Assembly: GCF_001905345.1 (NCBI RefSeq)
Contig: NZ_LFBV01000004.1
Location: 186,001 to 250,000 of the forward strand
Length of the DNA: 64,000 nucleotides
Direction of reading: 5' to 3'
Source: Streptomyces uncialis
Lineage (GTDB): Bacteria > Actinomycetota > Actinomycetes > Streptomycetales > Streptomycetaceae
The position numbers and the translations under genes were made by a program. The notes under the pieces are model-generated. The model worked only from the letters and a program-made list of their open reading frames with translations. It did no database searches and had not been told where the DNA came from. Below, piece by piece: positions 45,050-53,085 of the stretch (position 1 is the stretch's first letter; each line of letters opens with the position of its first letter).

Positions 45050-45345
45050 GCCGTGTCATATTCTTATAAGTTCGCTCTTCATATAGAAGAGAGGATCACA
45101 AACCGATGGATTCTGGCTCAAATCAGCTTGTGTGTTTCTATAAGATATAGCGTTCCTGGGATAGGTGCCCGTTGCTTCTCCCTCGCACGCATGCCCTCTG
45201 CCTGCGGATATGAGGGTCGTCGCACCCTTCCGCCATGCCCGGATCGCATCGTCCCGCCGGTCGGTCACTTTGTAAAGATATAGGATCAGTTGAGGTTCTG
45301 GGCGGCATGCTGAGGTGTATGTACCGCCATATATGCCGGATTGCC
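45050..45345. promoter_or_regulatory. AT-rich divergent control region of the enediyne cassette
   Basis: Within the 547-base gap 44980-45526 lies a patch far richer in A+T than anything else nearby. It has several small palindromes: CTTATAAG (45063-45070), CTCTTC-ATATA-GAAGAG (45075-45091), CTATA-AGA-TATAG (45138-45150) and CATATATG (45328-45335), plus a repeated AGATATAG (45143-45150 and 45276-45283). Together they look like promoters and operators for unbL on the minus strand and the VOC gene on the plus strand. Confidence 0.65.
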
Positions 45346-45514
45346 GCGTGATGCGACCGGAGTGGACGCCTCCGGTGGTCCGGCGCCGACCCGTACATCC
45401 CCCTCCCCGAGGGGCGTCCTCGGGGGAAGTGGCGGTGCGGCAACCGGATTCCGCCGTTCGGTGGAATCCATGACGTCCACGGACGAAGTGGGTGATCGTG
45501 GCGGCGGCCCCTCC

Positions 45515-45526
45515 TATCGTCGGTGG
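45515..45526 (+). promoter_or_regulatory. Leaderless -10 (TATCGT) for VOC gene 1
   Basis: TATCGT at 45515-45520 lies six bases before ATG 45527, and there is no good ribosome site, which fits a leaderless mRNA. Confidence 0.5.
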
Positions 45527-45901
45527 ATGGGAATCACGCATGTGCAGCTCTTCTCGGTGCCGGTGTCGGACCAGGAGAAGGCCAAGGACTTCTACGTCGG
45601 GACCGTCGGCTTCGAACTGCTCAGGGATCAGCCGGGCGTGCACGGAAGGTGGTTGCAGGTCGCACCGAAAGGGGCGGACACCAGCCTGGTGCTCGTCGAC
45701 TGGTTCGAGACGATGGCGCCGGGCAGCGGCCGGGGACTGCTCCTGCGGACGACGGACGTGGACGCGGACTGCGCGCGGCTGCGGGAGCGCGGGGTGACGG
45801 TCGAGGGCCCGAGGGCCACTCCATGGGGACGGCAGGCCACCTTCACCGATCCGGACGGCAATGTCCTGGGGCTCAACCAGAGTGCGGACGAACGCGGTTG
45901 A
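45527..45901 (+). CDS. VOC-fold binding protein 1 (putative enediyne self-resistance)
   Basis: The 124-residue protein has two beta-alpha-beta-beta-beta units of the glyoxalase/bleomycin-resistance fold (ITHVQLFSVPVSDQEKAKDFY, TDPDGNVLGLNQ). In metal-using VOC enzymes the last strand has Glu-Leu after the DPDGN turn; here it is Gly-Leu, so catalysis is unlikely and ligand binding is favoured. Three such genes surround a drug exporter, like the tiancimycin sequestration proteins TnmS1-S3. I infer drug binding. ATG 45470 is an alternative start. Confidence 0.8.
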   Translation: MGITHVQLFSVPVSDQEKAKDFYVGTVGFELLRDQPGVHGRWLQVAPKGADTSLVLVDWFETMAPGSGRGLLLRTTDVDADCARLRERGVTVEGPRATPWGRQATFTDPDGNVLGLNQSADERG

Positions 45902-46256
45902 GGCCCTAGGTCACGGCCGGACCTGACGACCTGAAGGCCACTTGTCCGCACCCTGCCCCGCTGCTAGAAAGGTCACTGCGCAATCGAGTAGCCGGACACC
46001 GTCGGCGGGCTGCCCGCCGGGGAGGACACGGCGACGGGCACCGGCGTGGGCCCCCGTGGTGACGGCGGGCTCGCCCCGCCGTCCTGGCGGGCAGGGACAG
46101 CGAGGACCACGTCCGCACCGCCGACGCGTGTCCACCCGTCCCCTTCGGGCGGTGGCCGTGGGCGGCCGGCACCCTGCCGCGCAGCGCTCCACGCCGGTGG
46201 CCGCGGGATGTCCGAATCCGTTCGCACGGTGAGGAAGTGCACCCATTAATGAGGTC

Positions 46257-46793
46257 ATGCCAGGCCACGAACTCCCCTCCTCCGGACTGCTCCCGTTTCT
46301 GCGCCGGGCGAAGGACCTGATGGACCGCTCGTACGCCGATCCGCTGGATCTCACCACCCTGGCCGCCGAGGCCGGGTGCTCGCGCTTCCACTTCCTGCGC
46401 TCGTTCCAGGCGGCGTACGGCGAGACACCCGGCCGCTATCTGACCCAGCGGCGTATCGAACGGGCCCGCGATCTGCTGCGCGCCACGAACCTCACCGTGG
46501 CGGAGATCTGCCATCTCGTCGGGTACTCGAGCGTCGGCTCGTTCAGCTCCCGGTTCTCCGAGGTCGTGGGTGTCTCCCCGACCGCCTACCGGGGGGAGAT
46601 CGCGCGGCAGGGTGGCCCTCCGCCCATCCCCGGGTGCTACCTGTTCATGTGTGCCCGCCGTGAGGGCGTCACCGCCGGACCGCGGACCGCGAGCGCGCCC
46701 CAGGACCCTCCGGACGATTCGCGCAACCCCCCGGACACAAGCGGAACCAAGGTCCGCAATCCAGGAGATGTCACTGACCGGACGCCTCGATAG
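46257..46793 (+). CDS. AraC-family regulator in the resistance operon
   Basis: The 178-residue protein has one AraC/XylS DNA-binding domain near its N terminus (LTTLAAEAGCSRFHFLRSF, TVAEICHLVGYSSVGSFSSRF) and a Pro/Ser/Thr-rich tail; there is no separate ligand domain of known type. It lies between VOC genes 1 and 2 (42 bases before the latter), so it likely controls the VOC/exporter operon. ATG 46257 is preceded by ATTAAT at six bases, a possible leaderless -10. The 355-base gap 45902-46256 before it holds no supported gene. Confidence 0.85.
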   Translation: MPGHELPSSGLLPFLRRAKDLMDRSYADPLDLTTLAAEAGCSRFHFLRSFQAAYGETPGRYLTQRRIERARDLLRATNLTVAEICHLVGYSSVGSFSSRFSEVVGVSPTAYRGEIARQGGPPPIPGCYLFMCARREGVTAGPRTASAPQDPPDDSRNPPDTSGTKVRNPGDVTDRTPR

Positions 46794-46835
46794 CGTCTGC
46801 TCACAGCTCAACTGCTCCACGTCGGAAGGAAGTCC

Positions 46836-47243
46836 ATGCGCGCTCGTCTCTCCCATGTCACCATCCCGGTGCTCGACCAGGATTCCGCGAAGGCCTTCTA
46901 CACCGAGAAGCTCGGGTTCGAGGTCCGCAACGACATGACCATAGGCGAACTGCGCTGGCTCACCGTCGGCCCCAAGGACGAGCCCGAGGTCGAGATGGTC
47001 CTGCGCAAGGTCGGGCCCCCCGAGTACGACGAGGAGACCACCGCGCACTTCCGGGACCTCATCGCCAAGGGAGTCATCGGCGTCGGCGTGCTCCATGTGG
47101 AGAACACCCGCGCCACGTACGAACGGCTGCGCCAGGCGGGAGTCACGTTCGTCCAGGAACCGGTCAAGCGGCCCTTCGGTACGGAGGCGGTGTTCCGCGA
47201 CGACTCCGGCAACTGGTTCAGCCTCAACGACAGCCGGGGCTGA
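46836..47243 (+). CDS. VOC-fold binding protein 2
   Basis: The 135-residue VOC protein (LSHVTIPVLDQDSAKAFYTE, ATYERLRQAGVTFVQEP, DDSGNWFSLND) starts at ATG 46836 behind GGAAGGA. The last strand again lacks the metal-binding Glu (FSL in place of IEL), so it is more likely a binder than an enzyme. It is transcribed with the AraC gene and the exporter, separated by 42 and 27 bases. Proposed role: sequestering the enediyne inside the cell before export. Confidence 0.82.
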   Translation: MRARLSHVTIPVLDQDSAKAFYTEKLGFEVRNDMTIGELRWLTVGPKDEPEVEMVLRKVGPPEYDEETTAHFRDLIAKGVIGVGVLHVENTRATYERLRQAGVTFVQEPVKRPFGTEAVFRDDSGNWFSLNDSRG

Positions 47244-47270
47244 ACCCGCTGAGAAGGGAAGGACCGCATC

Positions 47271-48935
47271 GTGGTTCAAGATCCGAAGCAGGCCGGGCGG
47301 AGCGCGGGCCCGGCCGGCTCCGCGGCCCCCACGGCCGGCGACCGCAGCAGCAACGGCCTCCGCAGCCCCTGGATCGTCCTGACCGCGGTCGCCCTGGGCA
47401 CGATGATGGAAGCCCTCGACGGCACCGTCGTCGCCGTGGCCAACCCGGTCATCGCCGTCGATCTCGACACCGACCTCTCCACGCTCCAGTGGGTGACCAA
47501 CGGCTACATGCTGGCCGTCGCCTGTGTGCTGGTCACCGCGGGAAAACTCGGTGACCGCTACGGGCACAAGAAGTTCTTCCTCATCGGGATGGCCGCCTTC
47601 TCCGCCACCTCGGTGATGGCGGGCCTCGCCGACAACATCGGCATGCTGATCTTCTGGCGCGTCCTCCAGGGCATCAGCGGCGCGGTGCTCGCACCCAGCG
47701 GACTCGCCGTGCTCAAGGCCACCTTCCCCAAGGACAGGCTGAAGGTGGCCATCGGGGTCTGGAGCGCCGTCGGCGCCCTGGCCATGGCGGCCGGACCCTT
47801 CATCGGCGGGGTGATGGTGGACCTGCTGAACTGGCGCTGGGTCTTCTTCGTCAACCTGGTCGTCGGGGTCGCCGCGTTCGCCCTCGGGGCATGGGCGATC
47901 CCCGCGATCCGCCCGGAGGGCGCCGGCCGGTCCTTCGATCTGCCCGGTGTCGTCCTGCTCACCGCCACGCTGTTCGCCCTGGTCTGGGGAATCATCCAGG
48001 TCCCCGAACACGGCTGGGGGGCGGGCCGGACACTCGGCTCGTTCGCCGCGGCGCTCGTCCTCGGCACGCTGTTCGTCCTGCGCGAACGCACGACCGCCGA
48101 AGCGCTCCTCCCACCCTCGCTGTTCCGGCTGCGCGCCATCTCGATCGGTACGACGGCCCTGCTCGTCGGCGGGTTCGCCGCCTTCGGCGCCACGTTCTAC
48201 CTGGCGCTGTACCTCCAGCAGGTGCACGGTTTCGAGCCGATGCAGGCGGGACTCGGACTGCTGCCGTTCACCGTGCTGTTCGGTGTCGGCGCGCCGACGG
48301 GAGCCGTGCTCAACCAGCGGTTCGGGCCCAGGGTCCCGCTCTCGCTCGGTCTGTCCCTGATCGCGGTGGCCCTCCTGGGGCTCTCCTGGATGACGGGGGA
48401 CTCCTCGTACCACGCGATGTGGCCGTTCCTCGCCCCGCTCGGGGTGGGCATGGGCATGGTCGCCCCCACCGCCATCGAGATGATTGTCAACAGCGCGCCC
48501 AGCCAGCTCACGGGCGTGGCGTCCGGGCTCCAGCAGACGGCCCTGATGCTCGGCGGTGTCCTCGGTACGGCCGCCCTCGGCTCGATGATCTCGGCCCGGG
48601 TCAGCACCGTGCTGCCGCAGGAACTGGCGGACGCGGACGTGCCCGAACCCCTCGCCACGTCACTCGAACAGATGAGCAAGGTCGTCTCCCAGGGCGTCGT
48701 GCCCGTGCCGGAGGGCACACCGGCCTCGGCGGCGCGGGCCGCGGCCGACGCGGGACACGCCGCGTTCATGGAGGGATTCCAGCTCGCCATGCTCGGCGGT
48801 GCGGCGTTCGTCGTCGTGGGCGCGCTGCTCGTGCTGCTGCTCGCGCCCCGGGCGGAGATCGTGGCGGACGCGGACGCCACGCCGACGTCCGACGGTGAGC
48901 GGGACACCGCCGCCGGGGCGGAAACCGCGTCGTAG
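47271..48935 (+). CDS. DHA2-family (EmrB/QacA) drug exporter
   Basis: The 554-residue membrane protein has about 14 helices, the pattern of drug:H+ antiporters of the DHA2 family. Marks: MMEALDGTVVAVANPVI, motif A GKLGDRYGHKK and motif C-like SGAVLAPSGLAVLKA. Start GTG 47271 follows GGGAAGGA. It lies between VOC genes 2 and 3 and is the best candidate for exporting the final enediyne and giving self-resistance. A C-terminal Asp/Thr-rich cytosolic tail follows the last helix. Confidence 0.92.
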   Translation: MVQDPKQAGRSAGPAGSAAPTAGDRSSNGLRSPWIVLTAVALGTMMEALDGTVVAVANPVIAVDLDTDLSTLQWVTNGYMLAVACVLVTAGKLGDRYGHKKFFLIGMAAFSATSVMAGLADNIGMLIFWRVLQGISGAVLAPSGLAVLKATFPKDRLKVAIGVWSAVGALAMAAGPFIGGVMVDLLNWRWVFFVNLVVGVAAFALGAWAIPAIRPEGAGRSFDLPGVVLLTATLFALVWGIIQVPEHGWGAGRTLGSFAAALVLGTLFVLRERTTAEALLPPSLFRLRAISIGTTALLVGGFAAFGATFYLALYLQQVHGFEPMQAGLGLLPFTVLFGVGAPTGAVLNQRFGPRVPLSLGLSLIAVALLGLSWMTGDSSYHAMWPFLAPLGVGMGMVAPTAIEMIVNSAPSQLTGVASGLQQTALMLGGVLGTAALGSMISARVSTVLPQELADADVPEPLATSLEQMSKVVSQGVVPVPEGTPASAARAAADAGHAAFMEGFQLAMLGGAAFVVVGALLVLLLAPRAEIVADADATPTSDGERDTAAGAETAS

Positions 48936-49012
48936 CGGCGCTCCCACCGCACACCACTCGTCCAGCACATCAACGACGGCGCCCTCGGTGCCCGGATATA
49001 TCAGGAGGAACC

Positions 49013-49393
49013 ATGATCTCGCACATCGGTACGATCGACGTCTTCGTCAACGACCAGGACAAGGCCGTCGACTTCTATGTGAACACCCTCGGCTTCGAGC
49101 TCCGGGAGGACCAGAGCTTCGGGCCCGTCCGCTGGGTCGAGGTCGCGCCCCCCGGCTCCCAGACCCGGATCGTGCTCTGCACCAAGGACTTCCCCGTCTA
49201 CGAGGAGGGCAAGATCGGCAGGTTCACGGACATCCAGCTGGTCACCGAGGACATCAAGGCGACCCATGAGGAACTCGTGGGCCGTGGCGTGACCTTCACC
49301 CGTCCGCCGGAGCAGATGCCTTTCGGCGGCTCCAACGCCAGCTTCAAGGACCCGGACGGGAACGAGTTCTTCCTGCTCCAGCCCGCCGGCTGA
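49013..49393 (+). CDS. VOC-fold binding protein 3
   Basis: The 126-residue VOC protein (ISHIGTIDVFVNDQDKAVDFY, PVYEEGKIGRF, DPDGNEFFLLQ) starts at ATG 49013 after AGGAGGAACC, an excellent ribosome site. It resembles VOC protein 1 most (shared DQxKAxDFYV and GFELRxDQ), and the Glu of the last strand is replaced by Phe. It is the last gene of the VOC/AraC/exporter set and is followed by a terminator shared with the convergent AarF gene. Confidence 0.84.
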   Translation: MISHIGTIDVFVNDQDKAVDFYVNTLGFELREDQSFGPVRWVEVAPPGSQTRIVLCTKDFPVYEEGKIGRFTDIQLVTEDIKATHEELVGRGVTFTRPPEQMPFGGSNASFKDPDGNEFFLLQPAG

Positions 49394-49410
49394 CCCGGCA
49401 CGGACGCCCG

Positions 49411-49443
49411 CCGCCCGCCGCCCTCCGGGGGTCCGGCGGGCGG
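49411..49443. terminator. Bidirectional hairpin between convergent genes
   Basis: CCGCCCGCCG (49411-49420) pairs with CGGCGGGCGG (49434-49443) around a 13-base loop, between VOC gene 3 and AarF gene 2. Confidence 0.75.
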
Positions 49444-49477
49444 TGGTCCGCCCGGGGTCACGGACGGCGCCGCTGTC

Positions 49478-50806
49478 TCACTGCGGCGCCGCGGCACCCA
49501 CCTGCTGGAAGTCCGCCTCCGGCCACAGGCCCCGCACGGTGCTCTCCAGAATCATCAACGACATGATCGGGAAGGCGAAGTCCGAGGCGGCGTAAAGCCG
49601 GTGGGCGCTCTGCACCTCGAAGACCCCGTTGCCGAACGGCGCCATGGCGAAGGCGTTGCCCGGCCCCGCCGACCGCGCGACGAGCTCCGCGATGTCGTCC
49701 ACGAAGGCGTCCGTGTCGCAGTCAGGACCGACGTCGGCCATGCTCGCCAGCATGATCTCCCCGCACCGGCGGCCGTCCCCGGAGGCCAGCGCGGAGAAGA
49801 ACCCGCCGATCAGGTTCCGCACCCGGTCCGGGAGTTGGACGCTGTACCCGGCGTCGAGGATCACCGCCCGCCCCCGCGGCAGGAGATAGATGTTCCCCGG
49901 ATGCGGGTCGCAGTGCACGAACCCGTCCACGAACATCATCTTGTGCGCCGCGGACAGCACGGCGGAGGCGAGTCTGGCCCGCACCGGGTCGGGCAGGGTC
50001 CCCGGAGTACCTGTGTCCAACTCCGGGATGAATTCGAAGACCAGACACGTCGGCCGGGACAGCCGCGGATGGAGCTCGGGGACATCCACATCGGGCACGG
50101 CCGCCAGGTTCTCCCGCAGCCGGACGATGTTCGCCTCCTCGCGGCGCAGGTCGAGCTGGCCCAGGATGGCGTTGCTGACATACCCCACGAGATCGGCCAT
50201 CGGCATCCCCCGCAGCTGGGGAAGACGTTCGCACGCCCGTACCAGCGCGCGGATCAGTGCCAGGTCCGCCCGCATCACCCCGTCGATACCGGGACGTTTC
50301 AGCTTCAGCGCGACCACGCGGCCGTCATGCAGCACCCCGCGGTACACACACGCGATGCTGCCACCCGCCACCGGAACGGCGTCGAGTCCGGCCAGGAACG
50401 GCGGGGGCGCGCCGCCGTACGCCTTGCGCCAGGCCCGCCGGGACTGCCGGGCGGTGATGGGCCGCACCGAGTCATGGAGCCGGGACAGCTCGTCGCACAG
50501 GGGCCCCGGAAGCACATCCCGGCGGGCGCCCGCGATCTGCGCGAACTTCACGAAGGTGGGCCCGAGGGCCTGGATCCGCCGTACGAGCCGGCGGCGCAGG
50601 AAGCGTCCGGCGGCGTCCCGGCCCCGCACCGCCCGTACGACGGCCAGGACCGGGAGGGTCACCAAAGCCTCGGCGGCCACCGCGAGGGTGAGGGAGCACA
50701 GCCGCAGCAGGACCCGGTGCACGGGGACCCGTACCTTCGGTGGCTGGTCCCCGGCGGCCGGGGAGCCGGTCGCGGCGGACTCCTTCGCAGGATCCAGCTG
50801 ATCCAT
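49478..50806 (-). CDS. ABC1/AarF (UbiB-like) atypical kinase 2
   Basis: The 442-residue paralogue of the protein at 31481 has two N-terminal hydrophobic segments (about residues 30-60), GPTFVKFAQIAGARRDVLP (KxGQ region as KFAQ), GGSIACVYRG, VALKLKRPG, HCDPHPGNIYL and ILDAGYS. Like copy 1 it has Ala for Gly in KxGQ and Gly for Ala in the nucleotide loop. ATG 50806 follows AAGGAG. Two copies in one natural-product cluster suggest a dedicated, perhaps ATPase-like role with a hydrophobic aromatic intermediate. Confidence 0.85.
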   Translation of the reverse strand: MDQLDPAKESAATGSPAAGDQPPKVRVPVHRVLLRLCSLTLAVAAEALVTLPVLAVVRAVRGRDAAGRFLRRRLVRRIQALGPTFVKFAQIAGARRDVLPGPLCDELSRLHDSVRPITARQSRRAWRKAYGGAPPPFLAGLDAVPVAGGSIACVYRGVLHDGRVVALKLKRPGIDGVMRADLALIRALVRACERLPQLRGMPMADLVGYVSNAILGQLDLRREEANIVRLRENLAAVPDVDVPELHPRLSRPTCLVFEFIPELDTGTPGTLPDPVRARLASAVLSAAHKMMFVDGFVHCDPHPGNIYLLPRGRAVILDAGYSVQLPDRVRNLIGGFFSALASGDGRRCGEIMLASMADVGPDCDTDAFVDDIAELVARSAGPGNAFAMAPFGNGVFEVQSAHRLYAASDFAFPIMSLMILESTVRGLWPEADFQQVGAAAPQ

Positions 50807-50848
50807 GGGGTCTCCTTGGAGCTCGTCGATCCGGTCGGTGAAGGCCCG

Positions 50849-51991
50849 TCAGGCGGCGTCGAACGCGAACATGCCGCGCAAGCCCCGCAGTTGGGCCGAC
50901 TGGGGCATCACTGCGATCAGTCCGTCCCGCACCCCGCACAGCAGCGGATGGCGCCACTGGCCCATCCGGCCCATCCAGTGGGACTGGACGGTGACGGAAT
51001 GCGCCCGCCGCCGGCGCCGCGCCGCGTACGCGCGCAGCGCCCCCGGGACATCGTCGGTACCGGCGAGATGACGAGCGAGCACCACCGCGTCCTCGAACGC
51101 CTGACAGGTGCCCTGCCCCATCGCCGGGGCGCTCGGATGGGCGGCGTCACCCACCAGGGTCACCGCACCTGTGCCCCAGTGCCGCAGCGGACGCCGGTCG
51201 TGGATGCCCGTCACACTCACGTCCGCCGGATCGGTGGCCCGCAGCACCCGCGGTACGGGATCGTGCCAGTCACCGAAACGCTCCAGGAGGAACGGCAGAT
51301 GCCCGGTACTGCCCACCGTCCTCCTCTCGGGGGCGGCGAAGGCCGCGAACCAGTACATCCTGCCGTTCGGGAGCGGGAACAGCCCGAACTGCCGTCCGGC
51401 GCCCAGGGAGAGCAGGGCCGGATGACCGGGCTCCGCGACGGACGCCACGCCACGGCTCACCGCGTACCCGCTGTACCGCAGATCGCCGCCCCCGAAGAGC
51501 GACGCGCGCACCCGGGAGCGGATGCCGTCCGCCCCGATCAGCAGATCGCCCTCCTCCTCCCGGCCGTCGTCGAACCGGGCGACGACGACCCCGTGCTCCT
51601 CCCCGACGGCGACACAGCGGTCCCCGAACCGCACCTCCTCCGCCCCGTACGCGCCGTACAGGGCGTCGAGAAGATCAGCGCGCAGCAGCGCCCGTCCGGT
51701 GCCCCCGCACCGCTCCAGAAGATCCGGGGACGTGTACTGCAAGGTGTCACCACCCGCGGTACGCATCGCGAGCCCGGCGCTCGGCGCGCTGCGGGCCAGC
51801 ACCGCCGCGGCGACACCGACGCTCTCCAGCGCCGTGAGCGCGTTCGGCCACAGCGTCAGCGCGCTGCCGCCCGTCCGCGGGCCTGGCGCGCCTTCGTGCA
51901 CCCGGGTCTCCAGACCCGCGCGGCGCAGCAGGACGGCGGTTGCGAGTCCGGCGGGGCCCGCCCCGATGATCAGCGCGCGCCGGGCTCTCAC
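50849..51991 (-). CDS. FAD-dependent aromatic monooxygenase
   Basis: The 380-residue protein is a UbiH/phenol-hydroxylase-type flavoprotein: Rossmann GAGPAGLATA near residue 10, the DG motif region LLIGADGIRSRVR, and GDAAHPSAPAMGQG at the FAD ribityl site. Such enzymes hydroxylate aromatic rings, here plausibly the anthraquinone part. GTG 51991 overlaps the SnoaL-like stop by GTGA, so upstream residues in the same frame are not used. A neighbouring pair of SnoaL-like genes and the second AarF gene follow the same strand. Confidence 0.9.
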   Translation of the reverse strand: MRARRALIIGAGPAGLATAVLLRRAGLETRVHEGAPGPRTGGSALTLWPNALTALESVGVAAAVLARSAPSAGLAMRTAGGDTLQYTSPDLLERCGGTGRALLRADLLDALYGAYGAEEVRFGDRCVAVGEEHGVVVARFDDGREEEGDLLIGADGIRSRVRASLFGGGDLRYSGYAVSRGVASVAEPGHPALLSLGAGRQFGLFPLPNGRMYWFAAFAAPERRTVGSTGHLPFLLERFGDWHDPVPRVLRATDPADVSVTGIHDRRPLRHWGTGAVTLVGDAAHPSAPAMGQGTCQAFEDAVVLARHLAGTDDVPGALRAYAARRRRRAHSVTVQSHWMGRMGQWRHPLLCGVRDGLIAVMPQSAQLRGLRGMFAFDAA

Positions 51992-52509
51992 CCCGGCCCC
52001 GGGGCACCGTTCGCGGGCCGCCCGCCATGGGGGGCACCCGGTTCCCACATGGAACTCCAGCCCCCTTCGGGGCCCGGGGCGGCGGCGAGCAGGTCCGGGA
52101 TCTTCGCGACATCGAACACCCCCCAGTGCTCGGCGATCCTTCCCTCCCGGAACCGGAAGGTGTTGGAGCCGCCGATGGTGAAGGCGCGTCCGGTGGGCGG
52201 CAGACCCATGAACTCACCGGTGTGTTCGAAGTGCAGTTCGATCGCCTGCGCGAGGATGTCGCCCTCGCACACCGAGACCACCACCTCCACCCGGCGGGTG
52301 GTCAGGGCGTCAGCGGCCTGACCGAACCGGTGCGCCACACCCTCCCGCCCGGGCGGATCCCAGGGCGGCGCGAAATGATCCACGAAATCCGGTGTGAGAA
52401 CATCCTGGATCACCGAGTATTCATGGGTGAAAAGCACGGCTCCACGGAATCGGCGGACGGTTTCCTCGTAAGTGGATTTCCGCTGCGCCGCGGTGGCGTA
52501 CTGCGTCAT
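51988..52509 (-). CDS. SnoaL-like polyketide cyclase/hydroxylase-type protein 1
   Basis: The 173-residue protein has the SnoaL/NTF2-like cone fold: a helical start (TAAQRKSTYEETVRRF), DFVDHFAPP, the ligand strand VEVVVSVCEGDILAQAIEL and HTGEFMGLPPTGR, then EGRIAEHWGVFD. Family members cyclise aromatic polyketides or act as epoxide/aldol enzymes. Start ATG 52509 has GAGGGGAG upstream and its stop overlaps the flavin monooxygenase start. Probable role: shaping or oxidising the aromatic half of the product. Confidence 0.85.
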   Translation of the reverse strand: MTQYATAAQRKSTYEETVRRFRGAVLFTHEYSVIQDVLTPDFVDHFAPPWDPPGREGVAHRFGQAADALTTRRVEVVVSVCEGDILAQAIELHFEHTGEFMGLPPTGRAFTIGGSNTFRFREGRIAEHWGVFDVAKIPDLLAAAPGPEGGWSSMWEPGAPHGGRPANGAPGPG

Positions 52510-52561
52510 AAGAGCGACTCCCCTCAGCGACGTGAACCGACGGAGAACTGAGCACGGGATG

Positions 52562-53038
52562 TCAGGCGGTGGCCTGGAGGAGATCGGCGGGCAGGAGTCC
52601 GAGCTGTTCCAGCAGATACAGTCCGTCGGCCACACCCCAGTGCTCGACCACGGTGCCGGAATCGATGCGCAGCTGGCCGAGCAGCGCGCAGCTCACCTTG
52701 CGGCCGGTGGGCGGCAGACCCAGGTACTCGCCCTGGTGAGTGCCCTCCACGGTGAGCCGGGTGGACACCAGATCGTCCTCCGCGACCAGGCTGTGCACCG
52801 TGAGACGCAGATCGGGGAAGGCCCGCATGAACCGCGCCATCTCGGCGGCGACGTCCGCGCCGGGCATCGGGCTTCCGTCCCGGCCGTGATGGACCATGTC
52901 CGGGGACCAGAACCGCATCATCCCCGCGAGGTCGCCGTTGTTCCAGGTGTCGATCATCTGCCGCACCACCGCCTTGTTCGCGGCCGTCGACGCGCCGGGG
53001 GAGTCGTTCCCCGGGGGGTTTTCCCGCTGAGCCGGCAT
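52562..53038 (-). CDS. SnoaL-like protein 2
   Basis: The 158-residue paralogue of the next gene shows the same NTF2-like pattern: AVVRQMIDTWNNGDLAGMM, WSPDMVHHGRDG, EGTHQGEYLGLPPTGRKV and SGTVVEHWGVADG. His-rich and Asp residues at the cavity resemble SnoaL catalysts. Start ATG 53038 follows GGAAGGA. It is the first gene of a minus-strand set (SnoaL2, SnoaL1, flavin monooxygenase, AarF2) read away from the Rieske gene. Confidence 0.85.
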   Translation of the reverse strand: MPAQRENPPGNDSPGASTAANKAVVRQMIDTWNNGDLAGMMRFWSPDMVHHGRDGSPMPGADVAAEMARFMRAFPDLRLTVHSLVAEDDLVSTRLTVEGTHQGEYLGLPPTGRKVSCALLGQLRIDSGTVVEHWGVADGLYLLEQLGLLPADLLQATA

Positions 53039-53085
53039 GCCAATTCCTTCCGGAAGTCGCAGTCTGCTGTGGGTGTGCGCAGTTC

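Noticed and set aside
45906..48413. 835-codon minus-strand frame opposite the AraC, VOC 2 and exporter genes
   Set aside because: The plus-strand genes show clear families, ribosome sites and operon spacing; the minus frame has no recognisable domain.
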